The notes beneath the pieces are model-generated. The model was given only the letters and a program-made list of their open reading frames with translations. It searched no databases and had not been told where the DNA came from. The translations under genes were made by a program, and so were the position numbers. Below, one piece after another: positions 8,361-15,847 of a DNA stretch of 33,963 bases. Each line of letters starts with the position of its first letter. Within the stretch, counting starts at the first letter, position 1. The stretch comes from Nitrospina sp. (GTDB lineage Bacteria > Nitrospinota > Nitrospinia > Nitrospinales > VA-1). Location: positions 1 through 33,963 of the forward strand of contig JABHBK010000037.1 of NCBI GenBank assembly GCA_018673915.1. Reading direction: 5' to 3'.

Positions 8361-9107
8361 ATGGTTTCTGTCACCGCTATCATTCAAGCCAGAATGGGGT
8401 CTACCCGGTTTCCCGGTAAAAGCCTGCGCCCAATTGCCGGCCTTCCCTTGCTGGAGCATATCATTAATCGTTTAAAACAGGTGCCGGAAATTGACCTCAT
8501 CCTCCTGGCAATACCTGAAAATGAAACAGAGTCTCCGCTTATTGAGTTTGCCCACCGCCTCCATATTCCGCTATTTCAAGGATCGGAAGAAGATGTCCTG
8601 GATCGATTCATTAAAGCAGGAGAAAGCGTCCAGACAGAACATCTGGTTCGGGTCTGTGGCGATAATCCTCTTATAGATATACCGCTCCTGCGTTCTTTAA
8701 TTCAGGCTCATCTGACAGATAAGGCTGATTATACCCTACCCCAAGACCCCGTGCCTTTAGGAAGCGCCTGTGAAGTCGTGCGCCTAGCGGCCTTGAAAAA
8801 GATCAATGAACTCGCTAAGAGTTCGATTTATCGCGAACATGTGACCACCTGGTTCCATGAACACCCTTCTTCATTCAGGATCAAACGGATTAACGTTCCT
8901 GACTATTTAAAAAATCATACCTTTCGTCTGACGGTTGATACAGATCAGGATTTTCAGATTATGGATGAGCTTTTTAATAATCTCACCCATTCTCCTGAAT
9001 CCCCACTGAATCTAGAAACCGTCATTGAATACCTGATTGCCCACCCCGAAACTGTAGCCTTAAACATTGATATTCCGCAAAAAAACTGGCGAAAAGAAAA
9101 TCATTAA
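8361..9107 (+). CDS. SpsF-like cytidylyltransferase family protein
   Basis: The N-terminus VTAIIQARMGSTRFPGKSL (4-22) is the nucleotide-binding signature of the SpsF/NeuA/KdsB-like nucleotidyltransferases. LLEHIINRL, EEDVLDRFIKA (about 74-84), VRVCGDNPLID (about 94-104) and LTVDTDQDFQIMDELF (about 193-208) are typical of SpsF. The 248-residue length matches. Members activate acidic or unusual sugars as nucleotide conjugates for surface glycans, and several sit in flagellin-modification clusters. Here the gene lies just upstream of the flagellin locus and may serve flagellin glycosylation. That is inference, since no NeuB-type synthase or flagellin glycosyltransferase is in the window. Confidence 0.82.
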   Translation: MVSVTAIIQARMGSTRFPGKSLRPIAGLPLLEHIINRLKQVPEIDLILLAIPENETESPLIEFAHRLHIPLFQGSEEDVLDRFIKAGESVQTEHLVRVCGDNPLIDIPLLRSLIQAHLTDKADYTLPQDPVPLGSACEVVRLAALKKINELAKSSIYREHVTTWFHEHPSSFRIKRINVPDYLKNHTFRLTVDTDQDFQIMDELFNNLTHSPESPLNLETVIEYLIAHPETVALNIDIPQKNWRKENH

Positions 9108-9123
9108 TTTTATTAATTATAAT

Positions 9124-9150
9124 TAAAGTTCTAAGGTTTTCTACCGATAA
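9124..9150 (+). promoter_or_regulatory. Sigma-28 promoter of flagellin gene 1
   Basis: TAAAGTTC (9124-9131), an 11-bp spacer and ACCGATAA (9143-9150) match the sigma-28 consensus TAAAGTTT-N11-GCCGATAA at 14 of 16 positions. Transcription should start near 9157, leaving a leader of about 200 nt. Confidence 0.88.
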
Positions 9151-9165
9151 CCTGAATTAAGCAGA

Positions 9166-9191
9166 GTTGTTTCCAAGGATTGAGAAACAAC
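9166..9191 (+). promoter_or_regulatory. Leader hairpin with AAGGAU loop (candidate CsrA site)
   Basis: GTTGTTTC (9166-9173) and GAAACAAC (9184-9191) form a perfect 8-bp stem. The 10-nt loop CAAGGATTGA holds CAAGGAU, a close match to the core of the CsrA consensus (RUACARGGAUGU). It lies about 10 nt after the predicted transcription start. Confidence 0.5.
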
Positions 9192-9355
9192 AGAAGTCAA
9201 AGTTTAAACCCCAATATCTGCTTTATGGGTTTGAAATTAAAGGTGGAAGACTGAAGAGAGCCACTCTAAATAAAGACTCATCAGGGGTAGCAGTAAACGT
9301 TAAACCAATATATTAGCGGCACAACAATTCCAACTCATGGTGGAGGATTAGGGAT

Positions 9356-10213
9356 ATGCCAGTACGAATTTTCAACAATATAGCTTCGCTTAACGCTCAA
9401 AGAATCTTAAGTAACAACAACGACCGTCTAGCAACATCAGTAGAACGAATCGCTTCAGGAATCAGGATCAACCGTGGTGCAGATGATGCAGCCGGATTGG
9501 CTATTTCGGAAGCACTGCGTTCTGATATTCGCGGATTACGCCAGGCAGTTCGAAACGCAAACGATGGTATTTCTCTCATCAACGTTGCTGAAGGTGCGCT
9601 CAACGAACAATCGAGCATCCTTATCCGTCTCCGTGAGCTGGCTTCTCAGGCCGCAACCGGTACCGTAGGATCCACAGAACGTGCAACGATCCAGCTTGAG
9701 TTCACGGCTCTGCGCAATGAAATCGACCGTATCGCCAATACCACACAGTTTAATGGACAGGGACTCGTTGATGGCTCTTTGGCTTCAACAGTTTCTTCTA
9801 CAAACCAGGTTTTCATTCAGGTAGGTATTGATAGCGGTGTAAACAGCCAGATTAATCTGAATACAGAGATTAACCTACAGGCAGTTACGTCTTCAAGTCT
9901 GGGAGTCGATGTTCTGTCCGTTACTGCGGCAGACGCTGCTTTGACGACCTTGGACTCTATTAATACTGCAATATCACAAGTTACTCAGAGCCGTGGTTCG
10001 GTGGGTGCGGTGCAAAACAGGTTGACTCGGTCTGTAGCAAACCTTTCCGTTTCAATTGAAAACTTGCAAGCTGCGGAATCCGCGATCAGAGATGCTGATA
10101 TCGCCGGGGAAATTGCAACCCTGACCCGAAACCAGATTCTCGTCCAGACTTCAACAGCAATGGTTGGTCAGGCAAATCTGATTCCACAATCCATACTCCA
10201 GTTGCTGGCTTAA
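9356..10213 (+). CDS. Flagellin 1
   Basis: Main filament subunit, exported by the flagellar type III system and polymerised at the filament tip. It is 285 residues with the canonical conserved ends: MPVRIFNNIASLNAQRIL (D0) and SVERIASGIRINRGADDAAG through AISEALRSDIRGLRQA (D1) at the N-terminus, and AESAIRDADIAGEIATLTRNQI followed by MVGQANLIPQSILQLLA (D0) at the C-terminus. The variable centre (about 140-190) is very short, so there is little or no surface D2/D3 domain. SD GGAGGA lies 11 nt before the ATG. A sigma-28 promoter and a long leader with a GGA-loop hairpin precede it. Genes 2 and 3 follow on the same strand without clear promoters and may be cotranscribed. Closely related to flagellins 4 and 5. 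Confidence 0.96.
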   Translation: MPVRIFNNIASLNAQRILSNNNDRLATSVERIASGIRINRGADDAAGLAISEALRSDIRGLRQAVRNANDGISLINVAEGALNEQSSILIRLRELASQAATGTVGSTERATIQLEFTALRNEIDRIANTTQFNGQGLVDGSLASTVSSTNQVFIQVGIDSGVNSQINLNTEINLQAVTSSSLGVDVLSVTAADAALTTLDSINTAISQVTQSRGSVGAVQNRLTRSVANLSVSIENLQAAESAIRDADIAGEIATLTRNQILVQTSTAMVGQANLIPQSILQLLA

Positions 10214-10260
10214 TCGACTTTTATTCACCGATTTAATCCATCAAACGTCAGGAGTACGTC

Positions 10261-11001
10261 ATGAATCAGAAAACCATACCCGGTCCTGCCTACAAAATGA
10301 AGGCTATCGAACCGGGACCAGAAACTTCCGGTTTGGAATTTTTAAAATTCGCGAACTGGGAAACCAATCTTAAAAACCTGGATCAGGCCATTCACAATGT
10401 CTCATTAGGGATGGAACTGGTCTCTGTGTTAGATAACGCCAGCAGTAAACTTGAAGATATTCTGTCTCAAATCAAACAATGGGTCTCCCCTGCATTGGCA
10501 TCAAACCTGGAAGACACACAAGTTGCCACACTAGCAGTTAAGATTTCATTAAAGTTGAGGGAATTGGATCAAGTAGCAGAATCCTGTAAATATAATGGAC
10601 AGGAACTTCTCAATGGTTCGTTATCCGTTTCAGTAAATGCCGACGCACATTCCTATCTGGTTGTCGGAGCAAACGGTTCTCCAGAAAACAGGATAAATCT
10701 TAATACCAGCCTGAATATTCCCCCTATAAATTCTAAAACTCTGGGACTGGGAGCCCTGTCAATTCACTCTCCTCAAAATGGATTGAAGGGTTTAATGGTT
10801 CTGGAAAACGCTTTAGGGATCCTAAACCGAGTGAATCAACGATCCACTGCTTTAGGAACCCATCTACAGGGAATTCAATTACATTTGTCTACCGCCATGG
10901 AGAACCACCATGCGGCAGACATGGCTCCCGATTCCTATGAGCAGGCTAGAGAATTCCTGAAGATGGCTAGCAATTTTATTAATAAGAGCAAAGGCGATTA
11001 A
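10261..11001 (+). CDS. Divergent flagellin-like protein lacking D0 ends
   Basis: A 246-residue protein that aligns to the flagellins only in the D1 and central part. Residues about 43-130 track the flagellin stretch from NDGISLINVAEGALNEQ to the FNGQGLVDGSL motif (here YNGQELLNGSL). About 145-175 keep NRINLNTSLNI and SKTLGLGALSI, and about 190-215 correspond to the QSRGSVGAVQNRL helix. The N-terminal D0/D1 signature (SLNAQRIL, SGIRINRGADDAAGLAISEALR) is absent, and the C-terminal D0 (RNQI...MVGQANLIPQ) is replaced by unrelated sequence ending MASNFINKSKGD. Without these ends, ordinary export and polymerisation are doubtful. It could be a specialised filament partner, a regulator or a decaying copy. 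The frame is intact with SD AGGAG before the ATG, 47 bp after flagellin 1. Confidence 0.82.
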   Translation: MNQKTIPGPAYKMKAIEPGPETSGLEFLKFANWETNLKNLDQAIHNVSLGMELVSVLDNASSKLEDILSQIKQWVSPALASNLEDTQVATLAVKISLKLRELDQVAESCKYNGQELLNGSLSVSVNADAHSYLVVGANGSPENRINLNTSLNIPPINSKTLGLGALSIHSPQNGLKGLMVLENALGILNRVNQRSTALGTHLQGIQLHLSTAMENHHAADMAPDSYEQAREFLKMASNFINKSKGD

Positions 11002-11029
11002 TTCAGAGGTCAAACCCTCTTAATTATTC

Positions 11030-11049
11030 TCGCACAACGAATTGTGCGA
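11030..11049 (+). repeat. Hairpin upstream of flagellin 3
   Basis: TCGCACAA and TTGTGCGA form a perfect 8-bp stem around a CGAA tetraloop, 27 nt before the flagellin 3 ATG. There is no T run, so it is not a classical terminator. It may be a processing or stability element between genes 2 and 3. Confidence 0.55.
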
Positions 11050-11076
11050 TAAAAGTACTCAGGGAAGGTAAAGAAA

Positions 11077-11931
11077 ATGGCTAATAGCATCCTCAACAAT
11101 ACTTTATCCAATACAGCTCAAAGATATTTAGGCACCAATTTTAACCGGGTTGGTCAATCTATCGTAAGGGTATCGTTTGGCACCCGAATCAACAAAGCCT
11201 CAGATGATATAGCGGGACTCGCCATTTCCGAAGCCCTCCGATCCGATATCCGTGCATTGAGACAGGGAGCTCGCAATCTCAATGATGGAGTTTCTCTCCT
11301 AAATGTTGTAGAAGGTGGACTTAATGAGCAAGCAGGGGCGGTCATTCGCATAAAAGAACTGGCCACACAGGGATCTTCAGGAACAATCGGTGATTTTGAA
11401 CGTCGGACTCTACAACTGGAAGTTTCCTCCCTAGTGGCTGAAATTGACAGAATTGCCGCAACCACCAAATTCAATGGCAAAGGCCTGTTGGATGGAGCGC
11501 TATCTAAATCGGTTCAGGTTTCCCAGCAACTTTCCATCCAGATTGGAATCAATGGCCAAGATGCCAGCCGGATCAACTTGAATACAGAACTGGACCAGGG
11601 CGCAAGCAACTCATCTCAGTTGGGGCTTAGAAGTTTATTGATTTCTACTCAAGAAGGCGCTCAATCAGCTATTACCCAATCGGATGAAGCTTTGAAGGCT
11701 TTAAATGATTCCCGAGGAAAGGCCGGTGCCGTGCAAAACCGTTTTTCCAAAGCCCTCGGCACTCTCGGGGTTTCCATCGAATCTCTGACTCAAGCAGATT
11801 CCACCATCCGCGATGCCGACATCGCGGAAGAAATAGCCATCCTGACTCGAAACCAGATTGTGGCCTCAGCTTCAGTCAACATGGTCGGGCAAAGTAATCT
11901 TACTGGTCAGAATTTATTGAGTATTCTGTAA
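11077..11931 (+). CDS. Flagellin 3 (divergent paralogue)
   Basis: A 284-residue flagellin with both conserved ends but many differences from flagellins 1, 4 and 5. The N-terminus is MANSILNNTLSNTAQRYLG, and the D1 motif reads VSFGTRINKASDDIAGLAISEALRSDIRALRQGARNLNDG. The C-terminus reads STIRDADIAEEIAILTRNQIVASASVNMVGQSNLTGQNLLSIL, with QSNLTGQN in place of QANLIPQS. This suggests a minor subunit, perhaps at a particular part of the filament. GGGAAGG lies about 10 nt before the ATG. No sigma-28 promoter is visible directly upstream, so it probably depends on read-through from flagellin 1. Confidence 0.93.
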   Translation: MANSILNNTLSNTAQRYLGTNFNRVGQSIVRVSFGTRINKASDDIAGLAISEALRSDIRALRQGARNLNDGVSLLNVVEGGLNEQAGAVIRIKELATQGSSGTIGDFERRTLQLEVSSLVAEIDRIAATTKFNGKGLLDGALSKSVQVSQQLSIQIGINGQDASRINLNTELDQGASNSSQLGLRSLLISTQEGAQSAITQSDEALKALNDSRGKAGAVQNRFSKALGTLGVSIESLTQADSTIRDADIAEEIAILTRNQIVASASVNMVGQSNLTGQNLLSIL

Positions 11932-12082
11932 TAAATTTTCTGACCGAAAATCGGCACCGGGCACGAATTAATACAAAAAAAATCATTTAATTATGGTGAT
12001 TTAGGGAATTCAAGCCCCGGTACCCCTTCTGAACAACCTTCCTCAAAAGTCCTCTCCTGTAACCCTGCCCTATTATTTTTTC

Positions 12083-12109
12083 TAAAGTTATCTTCAGCTT
12101 CTCCGATAG
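12083..12109 (+). promoter_or_regulatory. Sigma-28 promoter of flagellin gene 4
   Basis: TAAAGTTA (12083-12090), an 11-bp spacer and TCCGATAG (12102-12109) match the sigma-28 consensus closely and have the same geometry as the flagellin 1 promoter. The expected leader is about 170 nt. Confidence 0.83.
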
Positions 12110-12183
12110 GCCTCATTGAGCATGTTTATATCCTGAATTAGGAACATTTTATAATTTTTATCAGGAGGCTTTAAAAGTTTAAA

Positions 12184-12206
12184 AGTGAAGAAACGGATTC
12201 TTCACT
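12184..12206 (+). promoter_or_regulatory. Leader hairpin 1 with ACGGA loop (candidate CsrA site)
   Basis: AGTGAAGAA (12184-12192) and TTCTTCACT (12198-12206) form a perfect 9-bp stem closed by the pentaloop ACGGA. A GGA exposed in a small loop is the classic CsrA recognition feature. Confidence 0.55.
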
Positions 12207-12230
12207 AAAGGGTTAATAGCTTGGAGGCTT

Positions 12231-12252
12231 GTTTTGGTACGGAGGCCAAAAC
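12231..12252 (+). promoter_or_regulatory. Leader hairpin 2 with UACGGAGG loop (candidate CsrA site)
   Basis: GTTTTGG (12231-12237) and CCAAAAC (12246-12252) form a perfect 7-bp stem around TACGGAGG. The loop again holds ACGGA. It is 23 nt from the SD GGAGGA (12275-12280), which is itself a GGA element. Confidence 0.55.
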
Positions 12253-12285
12253 GATAACCCGTAAAATTAATCATGGAGGATTACA

Positions 12286-13143
12286 ATGCCAGTTCGAATC
12301 TTTAACAACATCCCCTCACTTAACGCCCAAAGAATTTTGGGTATCAACAACGACCGTTTGGCACAATCTGTCGAGCGTATTTCATCCGGTATTAGGATCA
12401 ATAGAGGTGCTGATGATGCAGCCGGTTTGGCTATTTCAGAAGCCTTACGTTCTGATATTCGTACGCTTCGGCAGGCCGTTCGAAACGCAAACGATGGTAT
12501 TTCACTCATCAATGTTACTGAAGGTGCGCTCAACGAGCAATCCAGTATCCTTATCCGATTAAGAGAGCTGTCTTCTCAGGCTTCCACCGGAACAGTAGGA
12601 TCGGTGGAACGGCAAACCATTCAATTGGAATTTGATGCCCTGCGATTAGAGATTGATCGTATCGCCAATACCACAGCGTTCAACGGACAAAAGCTAGTAG
12701 ACGGTTCTTTATCTTCAAGTGTATCTGCTTCAAACCAGATACTCATTCAAGTTGGGCTTGACAGCGGTGCTGACAGCCGGATTAACCTGAATGAACAGAT
12801 CAACCTTACCGCAGTTACGTCATCCACTCTTGGAGTCGATGTTCTGTCAGTTACAAGTGCGGCAGGTGCTTTGTCTGCTTTGGATGTAATTAATACTTCT
12901 ATTTCTATCGTTACCCAATCCCGAGGTAAAGTGGGTGCGGTGCAAAACCGATTAACTCGAACTATTTCGAATCTGTCCATCTCAACTGAAAACCTGCAGG
13001 CTGCTGAATCAGCCATTCGAGATGCAGACATCGCCGAAGAAGTGGCTCTGTTGACTCGAAACCAGATTTTGGTACAGGCTTCAACTGCCATGGTAGGACA
13101 GGCAAACTTGATCCCACAATCGGTATTACAGCTCCTGGGATAA
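12286..13143 (+). CDS. Flagellin 4
   Basis: A canonical 285-residue filament subunit. The N-terminal D0/D1 reads MPVRIFNNIPSLNAQRILG, then SSGIRINRGADDAAG and AISEALRSDIRTLRQAVRNA. The C-terminus has AESAIRDADIAEEVALLTRNQI and AMVGQANLIPQSVLQLLG. The central variable region is minimal. It is nearly the same length as flagellins 1 and 5 and very close in sequence, with mostly synonymous base differences, which suggests duplication followed by strong selection on the protein. It has its own sigma-28 promoter, two GGA-loop hairpins in the leader and SD GGAGGA 6 nt before the ATG. flaG-1 follows, and a strong terminator ends the unit at 13669. Confidence 0.96.
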   Translation: MPVRIFNNIPSLNAQRILGINNDRLAQSVERISSGIRINRGADDAAGLAISEALRSDIRTLRQAVRNANDGISLINVTEGALNEQSSILIRLRELSSQASTGTVGSVERQTIQLEFDALRLEIDRIANTTAFNGQKLVDGSLSSSVSASNQILIQVGLDSGADSRINLNEQINLTAVTSSTLGVDVLSVTSAAGALSALDVINTSISIVTQSRGKVGAVQNRLTRTISNLSISTENLQAAESAIRDADIAEEVALLTRNQILVQASTAMVGQANLIPQSVLQLLG

Positions 13144-13220
13144 ATATTAAGATTTCTTTTTTGAAATTTATTGCTTCATTATATTTTTCGAAAATGATTA
13201 ATTAACAGGAGGTGATTCAA

Positions 13221-13577
13221 ATGTCATTAGATATATCCTCCTTTACGGACAGGCTGGACAGCCCCTCTCATACCAGGGCAACTTATAGGTCTGGGAAAGA
13301 GAGCACTCGAAGCGAGTTGAAGGTCAGTCCTGTAAAGATTCTTGATGCAGATGAAAACAAACCTGATTCTGCGAAAACCGAAGCGCTGGATGAAATAAGT
13401 TTCTCAGCGAATCACAAGGTCGACTATAAGGTCAACCAGGAAACTAACGATGTAGTCATCCGCGTGGTAGATTCTGAATCAGGAGAAGTGGTCAGACAGA
13501 TACCTGGAGAAGATTTTATAAAGCTGACCCAGCGTATCGCCGAGTTTAATCAGAAATTTTTGGATGAAACCACCTGA
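13221..13577 (+). CDS. flaG: FlaG family protein 1
   Basis: FlaG proteins influence filament length and are normally encoded beside flagellin genes. The C-terminal half has the family signature: YKVNQETNDVVIRVVDSESG followed by VVRQIPGEDFIKLTQRI, close to the last 40 residues. The N-terminal half is a low-complexity Ser/Lys/Asp linker. I start at ATG 13221 (118 aa): a GTG at 13212 is in frame but lies within the SD AGGAGGT (13207-13213), which sits 7 nt from the ATG. It follows flagellin 4 by 77 bp and ends before a strong terminator, so it is the last gene of the flagellin 4 unit. Confidence 0.85.
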   Translation: MSLDISSFTDRLDSPSHTRATYRSGKESTRSELKVSPVKILDADENKPDSAKTEALDEISFSANHKVDYKVNQETNDVVIRVVDSESGEVVRQIPGEDFIKLTQRIAEFNQKFLDETT

Positions 13578-13632
13578 CATCTGGTTCAAATATCATTAAC
13601 TGGCTCCTCCGAAAATGCATTAATACTAATAA

Positions 13633-13669
13633 TGTGCCCTTTAGATTACTAAAGGGCGCATTTTTTTTT
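13633..13669 (+). terminator. Rho-independent terminator after flaG-1
   Basis: TGCCCTTTAG and CTAAAGGGCGCA form a long stem with an ATTA loop, followed by nine T. It clearly ends the flagellin 4-flaG-1 transcript. Confidence 0.93.
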
Positions 13670-13792
13670 GCCCTACCCCAAAACTCTAGCAAGTCACCAT
13701 AAAATATACGGTTAATCGCTAAAGAGACCTGTAAAACCTCTATAAATTACCTCTTTTTCTCTCCTTATTTCACATTCCTCTAAAAAAAACTA

Positions 13793-13820
13793 TAAAGCTA
13801 TTTTTTTCAAATCCCGATAG
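13793..13820 (+). promoter_or_regulatory. Sigma-28-like promoter of flagellin gene 5
   Basis: TAAAGCTA (13793-13800), a 12-bp spacer and CCCGATAG (13813-13820). The spacer is one base longer than for flagellins 1 and 4; otherwise the element is the same. Confidence 0.75.
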
Positions 13821-13943
13821 AAGACTTGAGTTTAGTAAAACATAAGTTTGATTTTCCTGGAGGGGATTGGTCGAACTGGCATTGGAACTCTAAATTCAAA
13901 CTGTAACTGCTTTAAGAAAGGAATCATCCGTTTTTTTTTCAAG

Positions 13944-13963
13944 TTTCAGCAAGGATGCTGAAA
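13944..13963 (+). promoter_or_regulatory. Leader hairpin with AAGGAU loop (candidate CsrA site)
   Basis: TTTCAGC (13944-13950) and GCTGAAA (13957-13963) form a perfect 7-bp stem around the hexaloop AAGGAT. The sequence CAAGGATG matches the CsrA core CARGGAUG exactly. The downstream SD region CAAGGAGGAT also contains CAAGGA. Confidence 0.6.
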
Positions 13964-14006
13964 TGGGAAGCATCTTCATCCCTAATTATCAAGGAGGATA
14001 ATAATC

Positions 14007-14864
14007 ATGCCCGTAAGAATATTTAACAACATTCCGTCTTTGAATGCCCAGAGAATTTTGGGTATCAATAACGACCGCCTAGCAACATCGGTTGAAAGGA
14101 TCTCCTCCGGGATCCGTATTAACCGGGGTGCAGACGATGCTGCAGGTCTAGCCATATCCGAGGCTTTAAGATCTGATATCCGTGCATTGCGCCAAGCGGT
14201 AAGAAACGCTAACGATGGTATTTCACTCATCAACGTTACTGAAGGTGCTCTAAACGAGCAATCAGGAATTCTAATTCGTCTCCGAGAACTGGCTTCTCAA
14301 GCCGCAACGGGTACCGTTGGGTCGACAGAACGCCAAACCATCCAGTTGGAATTTGATGCGCTTCGATTGGAAATCGATCGTATCGCCAATACCACCGAGT
14401 TCAACGGCCAACGGCTGGTTGACGGCTCATTAGCCTCATCCGTCACTAGTGCCAATCACATTCTTATTCAGGTCGGGATTAACAGTAATGCCGACAGTCG
14501 AATCGACCTGAATGAACAGGTGAATTTGGATGCAGTAACTTCATCCAGTCTGGGAATTGCCAGTTTGAACTTGACATCGGCCGGAGCAGCTTTGACTGCC
14601 TTGGACCAGATGAACAGTTCTATTTCAGTGGTAACCCAGGGGCGAGGCAAAGTAGGTGCCGTGCAAAACCGGTTGGTCAGGACCATTTCGAATCTTTCTA
14701 TTACTATTGAAAATCTGCAAGCCGCTGAATCAGCCATCCGTGATGCGGATATCGCTGAAGAGGTAGCCCTGTTGACAAGAAACCAGATTCTGGTTCAGGC
14801 ATCAACAGCTATGGTGGGTCAGGCCAACCTGATTCCACAATCGGTATTGCAGCTTCTCCAGTAA
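14007..14864 (+). CDS. Flagellin 5
   Basis: A canonical 285-residue flagellin, very close to flagellin 4. The N-terminus is MPVRIFNNIPSLNAQRILG, with SSGIRINRGADDAAG and AISEALRSDIRALRQAVRNA. The C-terminus has AESAIRDADIAEEVALLTRNQI and MVGQANLIPQSVLQLLQ. The short centre (about 140-190) differs most between copies (SNADSRIDLNEQVNL here). It has its own sigma-28-like promoter and GGA-loop leader, with SD AAGGAGG about 10 nt before the ATG. Flagellin 6 follows after 103 bp on the same strand with no terminator, so the two are probably cotranscribed. Confidence 0.96.
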   Translation: MPVRIFNNIPSLNAQRILGINNDRLATSVERISSGIRINRGADDAAGLAISEALRSDIRALRQAVRNANDGISLINVTEGALNEQSGILIRLRELASQAATGTVGSTERQTIQLEFDALRLEIDRIANTTEFNGQRLVDGSLASSVTSANHILIQVGINSNADSRIDLNEQVNLDAVTSSSLGIASLNLTSAGAALTALDQMNSSISVVTQGRGKVGAVQNRLVRTISNLSITIENLQAAESAIRDADIAEEVALLTRNQILVQASTAMVGQANLIPQSVLQLLQ

Positions 14865-14967
14865 TAAAAGATTAATCTCGGAACGAATAATTTTCACCCG
14901 AGTTAATAAAGCAAGGAAGCTGAAACTTAAAAATTAACTACCAGAACTTTTCAGGGAGGAAAAGAAT

Positions 14968-15831
14968 ATGGGTGCATTAACCATCAACACAAATTTGGCT
15001 TCGCTGAACTCACAACGAGTTCTCGAATTAAGCCGTTCCCAACTTGGGAAATCCATCACCCGCCTGTCGTCAGGCGTCAAAATTAACGGTGCCTCGGACG
15101 GAGCCACAGAACTAGCTCTCAGCGAAGGTATTCGTTCAGATGTCCAGGCTCTGAGGCAAGGGTCAAGAAATCTAAGTGACGGCCAGTCTTTAATCCGTAC
15201 TGCAGAAGGTGCCTTGAACGAAGTTTCCAGTATTCTTATAAGACTTCGATCCCTGGCATCTCAGGGAGCTAATGGAACCGTAGGCGATGATGAAAGACAA
15301 ACCGTTAATCTCGAATATCAAAATCTATTGGCTGAGCTGGATAGAATCTCAAGCACAACAGAATTCCGGGGAACCAATCTTCTCGATGGATCGCTGGCAG
15401 ACAGTGCCGCGGAACATCTCGTTCTCCAACTCGGTGTCGACTCTTCTTCAGACAATCAGATTGATCTGAATGCGGAAATTGACTTGACCGAAGTGAGTCG
15501 TGCGGCTCTTAACTTGAGTGATTCAAACCTAAATACTCAAGGCGGAGCATTTCTAGCACTCAATGATTTAACAGTTGCTATCGACGGTTTGATTAACAAC
15601 CGCGCCAGGGTGGGTTCGGTAGAAGTTCGTCTGACTTCTGCTTTGAATAATCTCAATTCTCAAATCGAGAATTTAACGGCAGCGGTTTCAACCATTCGAG
15701 ACGCAGATATAGCGTACGAGTTGACCAATCTGACTAAAAACCAGATTCTGGTTCAGGCTGGTGCCGCTATGCTAGGGCAGGCCAATCTAATTCCTCAGGC
15801 TGTTTTGACACTGTTTGAAGGAGTTCAATAA
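14968..15831 (+). CDS. Flagellin 6 (divergent paralogue)
   Basis: A 287-residue flagellin with recognisable ends: MGALTINTNLASLNSQRVLEL and RLSSGVKINGASDGATEL with ALSEGIRSDVQALRQGSRNLSDG at the N-terminus, and STIRDADIAYELTNLTKNQI plus AAMLGQANLIPQAVLTLFEGVQ at the C-terminus. The very conserved DDAAGLAISEALR is changed to DGATELALSEGIR, and FNGQ is FRGT. Its MGALTINTNLASLNSQR start resembles flagellins of other phyla more than its neighbours do, so it may be an older paralogue or an independent acquisition. SD GGGAGG precedes the ATG. It is paired with flaG-2, as flagellin 4 is with flaG-1. Confidence 0.94.
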   Translation: MGALTINTNLASLNSQRVLELSRSQLGKSITRLSSGVKINGASDGATELALSEGIRSDVQALRQGSRNLSDGQSLIRTAEGALNEVSSILIRLRSLASQGANGTVGDDERQTVNLEYQNLLAELDRISSTTEFRGTNLLDGSLADSAAEHLVLQLGVDSSSDNQIDLNAEIDLTEVSRAALNLSDSNLNTQGGAFLALNDLTVAIDGLINNRARVGSVEVRLTSALNNLNSQIENLTAAVSTIRDADIAYELTNLTKNQILVQAGAAMLGQANLIPQAVLTLFEGVQ

Positions 15832-15847
15832 TAAGATTGATGAGAAA

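Larger units (their letters stand above)
11932..12285 (+). other. Intergenic region before flagellin 4
   Basis: This 354-bp stretch holds a sigma-28 promoter (12083-12109) and two GGA-loop hairpins, listed separately. Before the promoter there is an imperfect long-range inverted repeat (GGCACCGGG near 11952 and CCCCGGTACC near 12014) that might help terminate the upstream transcript. No coding signal is convincing. Confidence 0.5.
13670..14006 (+). other. Intergenic region and leader of flagellin 5
   Basis: This AT-rich stretch after the terminator holds the sigma-28-like promoter at 13793-13820 and a leader of about 180 nt with a GGA-loop hairpin at 13944-13963. A run of nine T at 13931-13939 lies inside the leader without a GC-rich stem before it. 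I see no open frame worth calling. Confidence 0.5.

Noticed and set aside
11029..11050. Sigma-28 promoter for flagellin 3 (TGCGATAA)
   Set aside because: No TAAA-type -35 lies at the right distance, and the bases are the right arm of a perfect hairpin.
11154..11480. Antisense open frames over flagellin genes (also 9397-9618, 12267-12533, 12747-13091, 13982-14233, 14468-14737)
   Set aside because: They recur at matching places opposite the conserved flagellin coding sequence, lack ribosome binding sites and reflect the codon pattern of the sense gene.
12221..12562. A 113-residue plus-strand frame overlapping the flagellin 4 leader and start
   Set aside because: It is out of frame with flagellin 4, crosses the two leader hairpins and resembles no protein; the flagellin frame is certain.
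13212..13220. GTG as the start of flaG-1
   Set aside because: The GTG is part of the Shine-Dalgarno sequence of the ATG at 13221.
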